A stretch of 23,426 nt of DNA, taken from the NCBI GenBank assembly GCA_034696485.1, contig JAQIWT010000321.1, positions 1-23,426 on the forward strand. Direction: 5' to 3'. This document shows, one piece after another, positions 1 through 9,538 of this stretch. The position numbers and the translations under genes were made by a program. How positions within the stretch are numbered: position 1 is the first letter of the stretch; each line of letters starts with the position of its first letter. Under the pieces are notes generated by a model, which saw nothing but the letters and a program-made list of their open reading frames with translations, made no database searches and was not told the origin of the DNA. The DNA is from Isohypsibius dastychi (Eukaryota > Tardigrada > Eutardigrada > Parachela > Isohypsibiidae).

Positions 1-118
1 TTACGCCCATACGCCCACACACAGGCCCATACGCCCACACACGCGCCCATACGCCCACACACACGCCCATACGCCCACACCAAAACCCATGCGCCCACGT
101 GGGCATGGGCGTGGGCAG
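1..118. repeat. 20-bp GC-rich minisatellite, about 4.5 copies, ending in a palindrome
   Basis: A 20-bp unit built on two CGCCCA-type hexamers (acgcccacacac.. cccat) repeats from the left edge to about position 90, with small changes between copies. The array is cut by the window edge, so its true length is unknown. The last degenerate copy runs into a perfect 12-bp palindrome, GCCCACGTGGGC, at 93-104. After it the motif appears in reverse-complement form (gggcatgggcgtgggc), so the array inverts at this point and could extrude a hairpin. There is no sign that it is coding. Confidence 0.85.
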
Positions 119-150
119 GTTTATTGTTTTATTGTTTTATTGTTTTATTG
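119..150. repeat. 8-bp tandem repeat (TTTTATTG)n
   Basis: About four head-to-tail copies of an 8-bp A/T-rich unit, TTTTATTG, directly follow the inverted minisatellite. This is simple-sequence DNA with no evident function. Copy number is likely to vary between individuals. Confidence 0.85.
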
Positions 151-190
151 TCACGTAGGCGAATATAAGCCCGTAGTTGAGAGATTGAAG

Positions 191-217
191 GTCCCCCCCC
201 CCCTCGGGGGGGGGGAC
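191..217. repeat. C-run/G-run inverted repeat (hairpin)
   Basis: GT followed by 11 C, then a TC loop, then 10 G followed by AC. The arms pair as a stem of about 12 bp that is almost entirely G:C. Such a block could form a very stable hairpin or a G-rich structure. It is also a typical place for sequencing or assembly errors, so the exact run lengths should be treated as uncertain. Confidence 0.8.
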
Positions 218-820
218 AAAAAGTCAAAGTATGCGGATATAATTCTCTCTTCCGTTTGCGCAGCAGGTGGCAGTGCTTGTAGAAAATGCTCAAATTATGC
301 GGTTTCTTTTTGCCTTCTGTATTTGTTGTAACAACTGCGAAAGTGAACACTGAGTTACATAAACCCAGGGTTGCAATTAAATTAATTTATCGGTTAGTAA
401 TGGCAGCGTGCCATCGACATTACTTTGCTCGCACATCCTATGATGATCCCTAATCTGATCGCCTAAGGCACAGGATGACGCCTGCCGGATTGTGTGGATT
501 TTCTGTGCAAGTCTTTAATCTCCACATCATTCCTGGGAGACCTTTCCTGCCATTTCTTAAGTGAGAGTGTTGGGCAGGAAATCAGCTTTACCATCGTGAA
601 TGGAACGCTTGTGTACTGTACTCCCAAATCTCATTTCTATTGACCTTTCACATTTTTGATACAGATCACTTTCTTTCCAGTCAACAGAAAACGAACTTAG
701 TGCCACTTTCATTCCACTATTTGTGAGCTATTTTTCTGGAGCGGGAAAATGTTTTAGTGCGCAATCAATCATGCTTTCATCGTGGAACAATCCCGGTTTA
801 CCTAACATCTTCGCCGAGTA
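218..820. other. Intergenic, upstream of the GAS1-like gene
   Basis: I see no convincing coding exon, repeat or RNA gene in this stretch. It should hold the promoter and 5' UTR of the + strand gene starting at 821, but no clear TATA box or initiator stands out. Short open frames on both strands near 89-350 overlap the simple repeats and resemble no family. Confidence 0.5.
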
Positions 821-1942
821 ATGGCCTGCTCTCCTATAATCTACGTCCGGTACTACTGGATTTTTCTGGTCGTTCCCGTTTCATGTTTATTGTCGGTGGA
901 TAATTCGACTGGTCATTTGGATGATAATCCATGTATCGCGGAAAGGGATGCGTGTTGGGAGGACCACACTTGCAGTGAGTAAGAAAGTTACTTCGTATGA
1001 AAAAATTATTCGTGCGAATGAAAACTAGGTAGCTATTTGGCTACAGAAAAAAATGATGCATGTCAGCACGTGCTAAAATGATTAAGTGAGTTTGTCAATT
1101 TTTCGTCAGAATGTCACCTTTAGAATGATATTAATTTCGGAACTAAAGTCATAGTTATTTTATAACACTTACAATATACCTGACTAGGTTCGTTTGATAC
1201 ATTTTTCTGTGTTGCTTCGTCTAAAGTAAACTAAATCACGCGTCAGAATATTCAACTGTTCAAATAAACTGTATTTAAAACACTGTAATGATCGTAACAC
1301 CACCATGATCATTATATTTTATTACATAAAGCGATGCAGTACCACGATGTAACCATTCATTGCCAACCGAATCTGGTGCTACACACAAAGGAATGCAGTC
1401 CGGAATGTACAACAGCTATTTTCGATCTGGAGCGGGGAACCCCAAAAGGGAAACGATACGCACAGTGTGAATGTACAAATTTGCAAAATGATCAATGCCG
1501 GTCCCAGAACGCCCTCTTTTATTGCGCTAAATCCCTGACCAATACTTCACTTGTCACGACGAAAGTATACAAGAGTCTACCGTGCCGTGAAGCGAGGACC
1601 TTCTGCGAAGCTCACGAGGTGTGCTTCAAATCGCTGGCAATCTATGACCAAGTATGCCACCAGCATTTCCAGCTCGCAAATCCCCACGGTCTTAAATGTA
1701 TAGAGAATCTCTGTCGAGACGAGTACGAAATTCTTCTGCGCAGTCCAAGAGGTGCGGAATATTTGCAAAACTGTTCTTGTGAATCAGACACTCAAGAAAC
1801 AGCAAGATCTTTTTTATGCTTCAACAAAGAAACGATATATGTGTGTTCACTCGGTTCAAGAATTTTAAGTGACATTTGGTTGATTTATATTGCACTCATT
1901 ATGGTCACAACATCCATTTACAAAAACAATAAAATTCGATGA
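821..1942 (+). CDS. GAS1/GFR-alpha-like cysteine-rich surface protein (254 aa, 2 exons)
   Basis: Exons 821-974 and 1332-1942 (phase 1 junction) give 254 aa. The protein has an N-terminal hydrophobic signal (YYWIFLVVPVSCLLS), then two cysteine modules with nearly the same spacing. Module 1 begins at Cys38 with C-x6-C-x5-C-x10-C. Module 2 begins with CREARTFC and has C-x6-C-x5-C-x10-C. This spacing is typical of GDNF/GAS1 domains, which occur in GFR-alpha co-receptors and in GAS1. The C-terminus is a hydrophobic stretch (DIWLIYIALIMVTTSIY) followed by the short basic end KNNKIR, so the protein is probably held in the membrane either by a GPI anchor or by a single helix. The donor at 975 (GTGAGT) is good. 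The acceptor before 1332 (ttacataaag) is weak but is the only nearby AG that keeps the frame. The ligand and function are not shown by the sequence. Confidence 0.8.
1928..1933 (+). promoter_or_regulatory. Poly(A) signal AATAAA overlapping the end of the GAS1-like CDS
   Basis: The canonical hexamer lies inside the last codons (Asn-Lys) of the GAS1-like gene, 7 bases before its stop codon. If it is used, cleavage 10-30 nt downstream would leave a 3' UTR of only a few to about 20 nt. No other AATAAA is seen on this strand before the convergent NOS gene begins. Use of this signal is inferred. Confidence 0.5.
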
Positions 1943-1983
1943 CTTACTGATCTGTTGTTAAATATACTCGTTATTGATTTACA

Positions 1984-1989
1984 TTTAAT
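1984..1989 (-). promoter_or_regulatory. Candidate poly(A) signal ATTAAA for NOS
   Basis: Reading on the minus strand, ATTAAA, the commonest variant hexamer, occurs about 40 nt past the NOS stop codon (2032-2030). This fits a very short NOS 3' UTR in the 87-bp gap between two convergent stop codons. It is a motif match only. Confidence 0.45.
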
Positions 1990-2029
1990 GTTGTAGCGTC
2001 TTGAAATATTGCGTTGCAGGAACTTATCG

Positions 2030-5000
2030 CTAGTAACCCGAAGCCATATTGTAGTTCCCGAAAATATCCTCGTGATATCGATTGCAGCTCTACACGAAAA
2101 GATTAGCAGTCACACATGTTTACTGAAAAATATAAGCAACACCCAACTTACCCTCATGTAGTTAAGAAGATTTACGGCCTGAGATTCGGTGTGAGTGCGA
2201 AGAGCGACGCATACCCGCTTAATTGCGTCGTAAACACCGGAAGCCATCCCGACATCACCTGTTTGGATAAGTAGTCTATTTTCAGGTGTTTGGTTTCAGG
2301 GTGGAGATACTTACCACAAACGTAAATATGAGCATCACGCTGTTGGATCGCGTGAACAAGCTCTTTTCCAACTGTCGGGATTAAATGCTGAACATAGGTC
2401 TACACAGAAACAATTCACAGATACAAATAAGCTGTTTATCAAAATAAAATAGGCGCCAGATATACTGACCTTTGGGGTCCCCACTTCCCGCGAAAGTGCC
2501 ATATGAAACGATTTAATAATACCACACTGCATCATTTCTTCAATTTCCGCCTTGTAGATGTGGTCTAGATGGGAACTGCGACAGCCAAACAACAAATGCA
2601 CTTCCAAACGAACATTCTGATCATTAGACTGCAATGCCACAAAATGCTGCCAAAAGCTACGGAACGGTGCTATCCCCGTTCCAGCGCCGATTAAATAGAT
2701 CGGAACAGAGAGTTTTTCAGGAAGATGAAATGTCGTCGCACTGATGACAACAAAATATTTTCGAATAGATTATTCATTGTGAGTAAATTTGTTCTACCTG
2801 CGAATATAGCAAGGGACTTGTTCTGACATAGGGATCTTATTCAGATGTGAGGAGCACACGCCGTAATGTACAGGTCCGGTTCCGCCCTTGGTTTGATAAC
2901 TAACAATTCCAACTGTTACGTCAACTAGTTTAGGGTTGAGTAATGGGGAAGAGCTCATTGAATAAAATCTTGGTTGAAGTAGTGGTAATTCAATCAGTAA
3001 TAAAGTCGGATCAGCTTCGATTGATGGGAACTCCTCAAGGACTTCCATGAGATTAGGCCAGTTATGCTTCTTCCATTTCTCATACTCCTCGGTATCCTGC
3101 GTGTCATAAAACCAGGTTTTGCCATCAGGGTTAGAAAAATAAGGTCCGGATTTTTTTAAGATAAAATCGTGTCCGATAACACTCGTTGTTCTCAAACAAA
3201 ACGAAAATGCTTACCTGCGACAAAATTTCTAGACGTTTTTGTTCTTTTTCATCGAGCGCCAGGGTCGACAAATGTGCGCAGAACATTTGCGAAGGTGGCG
3301 TTGTGATGTCGAGAAAAGAGCCAAACAAAACGTCCAATGGCGCCACGGGAAGCCGCTCGAATGTTTTCCACGTCTTTATGCTTGCTAAGAAAAAATGCTG
3401 GTTATGTCAAATCCGACGTTCATCATTTTATCAGAAATTTTCAACGGACCCATTCCGACCGACTTTTCTTCCATAACCTCAATTAGCATGGGGCTCCTCG
3501 ACGAGAGGTTCATACTGAGTCTTTCAATCAGCCGATCTACCAGGCTCGCGTCATTTGGAGCACAGATGGCGACATCTAACCAGAAACGTTTGTTTTTTGG
3601 CGAAGCGAGGTTTACGAAAATGTCAAAAGACTTACGGTCACCAGGCTGATATCCAATCGGATCAGAGCTCTCCAGCGTGACCAGAATTGTCTGCCGCGCT
3701 GAGTCCCTGTTTTGCAGATTTTTTCTTCCGACAATTTGGAAAGGTTGAACGTTCTTGTTGTGAATTTTGCTAAGAGCTGAAAAATCAGGTTGAAGAAATT
3801 TCACACAGCAGTTCAGCAGGTGCGAACTGCGAACCTGAGAAAAGGTCGTCCCCTGGCTGGTCATTTGCGAAGCGCAAACGGTATCGTCCTTTGCTCCACG
3901 AGCTGTCCCCCTGGCACAGCGCGGCTTTCGCGTCGGCCATGTTGACATCATCTCCCAAACAGAACACATCACACGCAGCTTTGAAAACTGCATGGGCCCA
4001 TTTCTGAAACGACTGATCTTGACCATTCAGCTCATCGCCGGTTTGAATGGGTAAGATGCACTCGCCACCGAGCTCGCGAAGCGATTTGTCAACATAGTGG
4101 GCGAATGCGCAGAAATGAGGATATGAACTTGATCCAAGCCCGAACACAGCAAACCTGGAAAGCAAAGCTTGTACTTTTTAGGAAAAAAGTGGTTGTTGTG
4201 GGTCAGCTGAGCTGGGCTGACATTTCAATTATGTGATGAGTCATTTCGTACCGCCACTGACCTTATATTGCTAAGGGGGCCCCCAATATCCATGAATCCC
4301 TCCATGAAGGTGTCTTGTTTATTCAAACTTGCAGATTCTAAACTTGTTGCCGTATCCACTCTGGAGTAAACCTGACCGCCATTCCTGGACGCAAAGATTG
4401 ATCAGTGACCCATTCGAGAAGGATACAAGAAATCAAAGACGAGCTGCGGAGCGGAGAAACTGGGATTGATTAATTAGAACTTACGATGCCATTCCTTCTG
4501 GTGCAGAAAGTTCATGGAGATAGTTTGCAAAGTCTTTGCCATTATCTGGAGGATCGCCATTGCCAAAGGTGCTGGTGACGACAAGGACCAGCGCTTCGTG
4601 TTCCAGGTGAGTGAGATCATAGGTTTCTGCGCAGGCGACGTTTACATCGAAGCCATATTTGAAAACATCGAAGAGTGTTTTGGCGTATCGTTCTGATTTC
4701 CCTGTCTCGGTCGCGTAAATGATCGTCGCTCTGATTCGTCGGGCGAGGGCCTTTGACATTAGTTTGGCCGAAAACTTGACCGCCCTGGGGAAATATTGAT
4801 TTAACATTCGTTTGTTTTAATGATGAACTTTGGTTCTGATGACCTTGCGATTTCGCGGAATCCGAATTTGCGCTTCATCGAATTGCGACTGACTTTATTC
4901 CGATCCTTTTTCCAAATATGTGTTTTCCAAGCATCTTCCTGAAGAAAAAAACAGATCGAGTAAACCTGATGCCACAAGACTGGATTACGGCAACATGGGT

Positions 5001-8000
5001 CAAATTTCAACGATTCATAATTTAGATGTTTGTCTGGCCGAAATCTTCAAATCGTTAACAGCTGTCATTGCTCGCAAATCGAAAATCTTTATAAAATCCA
5101 TAAGTATAACTTCCAGAAATCGTTTATTATTTTCCGATAACTTTTCAATGCTTGAACCGCTAACAAATTTTGTTATGTTATCGGCATCAGTAATTGCTTT
5201 TTACTTGGTAATCATAAGATGGCGAAAGGCGATAATCCAGCATTTCCTGGTGATAGACAGAAAGCAAACTTCCTCCAAGCGGGGGAACAATCCAGACCTT
5301 GAAGCAATAGTCATTATTATGCAATACATATTTATTCCTGCCTATAATAATTCTTACCCAGTCAGCCGGGCAGCCTCCTCGAAGTCTCTATAGTAAAGAT
5401 ACAAATCCATATTTAATAAGGTATTTTTGTTGTTTCTTGTTCTTCCTGCCTGTTCGTTCTCCAGGTGCTTCATGAATGACTCTGAAGCTGAATGGTGGTC
5501 GACCACCGTCACATTAGCGATCTAAAAAATCAATCATCGCACTTGCGTATGTCCCCCATTGTATTGTGTGTTAAAGGTCACCTGGAAGCTATGGAGAATG
5601 GCGCGATTAACTTCCAGGAACGTTTGATCTTTCCACAAAGACGAAATTTTACTTGTGTCGAATCCGAAAACATCAGCAAGGTCCTGTTTTGAATGGATAA
5701 TCATGTGATGCTATCATTAAATCTTGGAGTATTTATTCATTAAGCGAAAATTCAGAGCTGACTAGGTAGAACATTATTTTCGAATATGCATTTTCAAATA
5801 ATCGCATTTATTTGCGAATTCATTCTAGTTGTAAAAAGTTTGGTATTATTGTAAAGATTTTGGTAATTTTTAAAAACTTAGTTTAATCTTTCCAGTTCAA
5901 CTTCAGTTGCAAGTTATTTTATCATCTAATTTACAGTTTATATGTACATGAACGGTGCAACTTGATAATCAAAGCTGAGGTGAACTGAAATTTTTGCAGA
6001 ATTATTACCTCGATCAGATCATATCGATTAATATCGCATAAATCTCTGGCAATTTCTGTACTCATATACCACCCTGAAATAAAGAAAGGTGGCTAGTGAG
6101 ACTCTTGACATTATGATTTTGATTTCCTAGAGCAATGTTTGTACCGCTGAATGCGCAAGCAGGAAAATAAATGCCGCCGACGTCGAACAACATCCCGGAG
6201 ACAGCTGGTACTCCGTACCATTGCAGTTTCAGTTCCTCGAATTTTTTGTTCCTGCAACACGAAACCTGCGTGACAAAGGTAGTGCCTCTATCAGAGCAGA
6301 ATCATGAGGTACAAATTCTGGTTGCAATCTTTCTGCAAGCTTTACCGGTGAAGCTTTAGTTTTACTTACTCTGGGTGAACCAGCTTGATCTGTAGAACCA
6401 CTTCTTTCGGAATATCAAAATATTCAGGATCTTGTCCGTTCGCCGATAGAACGAGGGGAAGAATGTCAAACTGACCACCGGGCCCCTTCCATCCCAGACT
6501 CTGGCAGATCTGTAACAAAGTTATCGGTTGGATACTTTGGTCTTTATATCTGTTTTTATGACGGAGTTGCCATTATTACCTATGCTAACGTAAATAATCT
6601 GGATTTCGTTTGTCGATAGATTTTTCGAACATTTATTTGATGGAGATTATTTTACGGTTATAACATGTAACATTAAATGAGTCAGACAGAATATCGTACG
6701 ATTATACTTATGCTACTTATTCAATTGTCGTAATATAGGGATTGTAATAATAATACAATGGAGTAATAATGTATTTTATTTAGTGAACGAAATTTGATTA
6801 ATATTAAGTTATTTGATACATATAATTGTTGTTGTTATTCCTGTTATATTATTATTCTCCGCATTATATTTTAATAATAAGATTGTTTTATCAACCTCTG
6901 TGAATTCAGCCGAAGCCGGGTCACCAAGAATGGTTCCATCAGGTTGCTTGTATCCAGCATAGCGGATCAGCTGGGAATTCCAGATGCGGTAATCCTGCTC
7001 TGGGCTCCCAACGCGTTGTCGGAAGATTGTGATTGCAGAACGGATGTTGCCTCTATTTGTCGCGTATTTAACGTGATTCAAAAGCGCTTCAAACATGGTC
7101 CTTGGAGTGCTTATGAATCGTGCATCGAAAACCTGATAGAATAAAAATCAGTAATAATAAGCTTATCGATCTTCCACCTCAATGACATCAAACAATGTTC
7201 GGTGAAATTCCACAGCAGTTTCATCTCCGTCAAAATAACGTGAGTTCATCGTGATTATATTCGCGCACATTTTATCACGCGAGTTGCAAAAAAACATTTT
7301 TTTTGTATTATTATTCGCAGGTGTATTCCCAGAATACGGCGTTGTGTTCGGAAATAGATTCATCAGAGAAGTCATATTTGACGTGATAATTACCTGGAGT
7401 TTCGACCATTGAATTCGCCCGATGCAACGTTGAGCGTTCCTCCAAGCCATTTTTGCGGCAAATGTCAGCTCTTGCTCTTTAAAATCATATGTTCCAGTGC
7501 TCTTAATTTGTGCTTCTACCTCATTCCACCGAGCCTCATGCGCCGGAGTACCGAGACTAAACATAAGCATAATTAAAATGGAAACTCGCGAAATACAATC
7601 GTATTTAGTTGTGGAAAGCTCTAAAATTAGTTTTGTATTAAATTTTCTGTATAAAATATTTCTGAAATATTACTAATTTGAAAAACTGAATATTTATATC
7701 TTTCTGACACAGATAAAAAACCAAGCGTGTGCAACGTTCGGCTTCCAGATACTGGACGCATTACCGTTTAATTGATTCGTAATACTGGCGAATAAAATCT
7801 TTGGCCATTGGAAGTGTTTCTTCTGGAGGTCTCACAACCGAGTTTTGCGGCTTCGAGGTATTCATCATCGATCCTGTGCATCGCTGCATTGTGCAGCCAA
7901 CATTCTGGAAGAGTTTCGAATTTTTAGTTAATTTAAATAAGAAGCCTGAAACGTTGTGGATATTTGATAAAAATGTTATTCCGTGAACACTCCTGGAAAT

Positions 8001-9538
8001 CGTTAATGCACTTTCGCGATAATCGAAAAAGTGTAGAAAACAAAACCGAGACAAGCAGCTTAAGCAGTGTTGATTTATCGAACTTGATCTCTCTCTCTGT
8101 TTGCGCGTTGATTGTTTTATGACTTAATAAGTAAACGAAACAAATCGTTATATTACAGTGATTCTGCGGCAGAACAATCACGACCACGCCAAATCAGACT
8201 TGGTCAAAGTTGAAATAGTAGAGTGGTACTCACTTCGGTATTTTGTCGATGAAGCGTGTCTGATGTTGTTTTGCTATCAAGAATGTTTCGTAGTTTGACA
8301 TATTTTCGATTTGCCGTCGGACTTAGGGATCGGGTTCGATTAAATTCGCCGACTGTTTCCGTGTCGAGATGAGATTTCCGCCTATCGGTTTTGACTGTTG
8401 CGGCAGCTGATGGGAGAAGTTGATTATTTTTCCCGATATTGTCCTCTTCGTTGTCGCCGGTTTTTGAAGGGATAGCGTTAGACTGCGGCGCGGGTTGTGA
8501 CTGACCAGATCGGTCACCTCGGCTGGCCCTTCGCACGGTTTCTAACACAAATAAAAATAAGAATAAATAAACAGCGGGTTGCTGCTGTAGAAGTGAATCT
8601 GTATCTGTTATTACATAGACTTGGTCAACCATAATTTAATCGCTTATTCTCGTACTGAACATAATTTCGTATCTGCGTAGTAAATAATGTTCAAAAATCA
8701 TATTATTGAATTTCTCTCCAATACAATTTTCTTTTCAAACATTTATTGGAAACTAATATGTTTACTCTAGATGCTCAGCATGGGTGAAAACTGTTTTTGT
8801 AATGTCTATACCATTAGTATGAAATCAATTGCGATAAGATGGAGTGAACATTTTTGGAAATGAGTCTAAAAAATGACCATTACAGTAGTTACAAACCTTT
8901 TAAGCGCTTTTCAAACTTTATCTGACTGCGGATTGTTTTTTAGTTTTTTTATTCTTGTGAAAAAATCTCTTTTATCTTTGGGCACAGAATCTGTTTTTTG
9001 GACACCTACCGGTGCGGGGTGCCAAGTTGGCGACAATGAAATCTTCTATCCGATTCAGTCGTTGTTGCAGCTGCTCATTCAGTGCCTCGAAACTATGCGC
9101 CACATTGTTCTGCACATGCACGGGACCGTCTTCAACCAGATGACCTTTATCAACGTTGTTTTTTGCAGTTGAATCGAGGGTCTCCGTGTAGCGCTTCGTC
9201 ATCGGCGAACCATCGACCGCAAAGGTGGTGATGAGGCGCGTTCGGCAGTTTGGTGGTCCCTTCAACAAAAGAACCACGGGGCTATCTAGGGGGATTCTGC
9301 CGAGTATCGTCAGCACTTGATCAAATGTCATATTTTCAACGTGGATTGCGTTGATGGCCGAAATCCGGTCGCCCACGTAAACCAGCTGCGACTTCTCGGC
9401 ATCACATCCGGCCACGAGTCCGGAAACAACTGCAACTTCATTCTCATTCCGCAAATAAAATCCCAGTCCGTGAGGTGATTTTTTAATAATTCGCAGTTTA
9501 ATCGTATTAGCGTTGGCCTCTTCCTTCGCATGATCCAT
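2030..9538 (-). CDS. NOS: Nitric oxide synthase, PDZ-containing neuronal type (1360 aa, 24 coding exons)
   Basis: Makes NO and citrulline from L-Arg, O2 and NADPH. Exons in transcript order: 9538-9010, 8541-8234, 7904-7765, 7556-7394, 7132-6896, 6509-6370, 6251-6145, 6073-6009, 5683-5582, 5521-5450, 5387-5358, 5297-5205, 4938-4844, 4784-4485, 4384-4262, 4154-3835, 3776-3636, 3575-3450, 3384-3215, 3096-2798, 2740-2470, 2399-2315, 2258-2152, 2089-2030. All phases close. Seen: PDZ domain (about 13-95, GLGF loop) with an nNOS-like beta-finger ([10 protein letters not shown]); zinc Cys283/Cys288 (CTMQRC); haem Cys370 ([13 protein letters not shown]); substrate Glu548 (GWYMSTE); pterin region [13 protein letters not shown]; calmodulin helix 683-703; FMN motifs YATETGKS and STFGNGDPP; an autoinhibitory insert of about 42 residues; FAD motif RFYSMSSSP from 1130; NADPH motifs [13 protein letters not shown] and YVCGDV. 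Odd: a 9-residue tail, one GC-AG intron and a 30-nt exon. The weakest junction is the donor at 3449 (GTCCGT). Probably calcium/calmodulin-controlled, like constitutive NOS. Confidence 0.95.
5358..5387 (-). other. NOS 30-nt micro-exon (exon 11)
   Basis: Ten codons, [10 protein letters not shown], in phase 0 on both sides, between a GC-AG intron of 62 bp and a GT-AG intron of 60 bp. The peptide is the conserved NOS segment leading into the pterin-site VWIVPP. It is too short to be found by ORF length and will be missed by most gene callers. Confidence 0.9.
5388..5449 (-). other. NOS intron 10, a GC-AG intron
   Basis: After exon 10 ends ...AACGAACAG on the minus strand, the next bases are GCAGGA. 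No GT allows a usable splice before the next exon. Taking GC as the donor and the AG of CTATAG as the acceptor removes 62 nt and joins codons in phase 0, restoring the conserved ENE[11 protein letters not shown] segment exactly. Reading through instead gives an unrelated peptide and breaks the phase at the next junction. Confidence 0.85.

Noticed and set aside
1-110. Left-end repeat as a telomere
   Set aside because: The unit is 20 bp and GC-rich rather than a short TTAGG-like repeat, and it degenerates within about 110 bp into unique sequence.
1-110. Left-end repeat as a CRISPR array
   Set aside because: Copies are directly adjacent, with no spacers of unique sequence.
5341-5521. Reading straight through NOS exon 10 into ...[14 protein letters not shown]...
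   Set aside because: It breaks the phase of the following exon and destroys the conserved RGGCPADW. The GC-AG intron plus micro-exon restores both.
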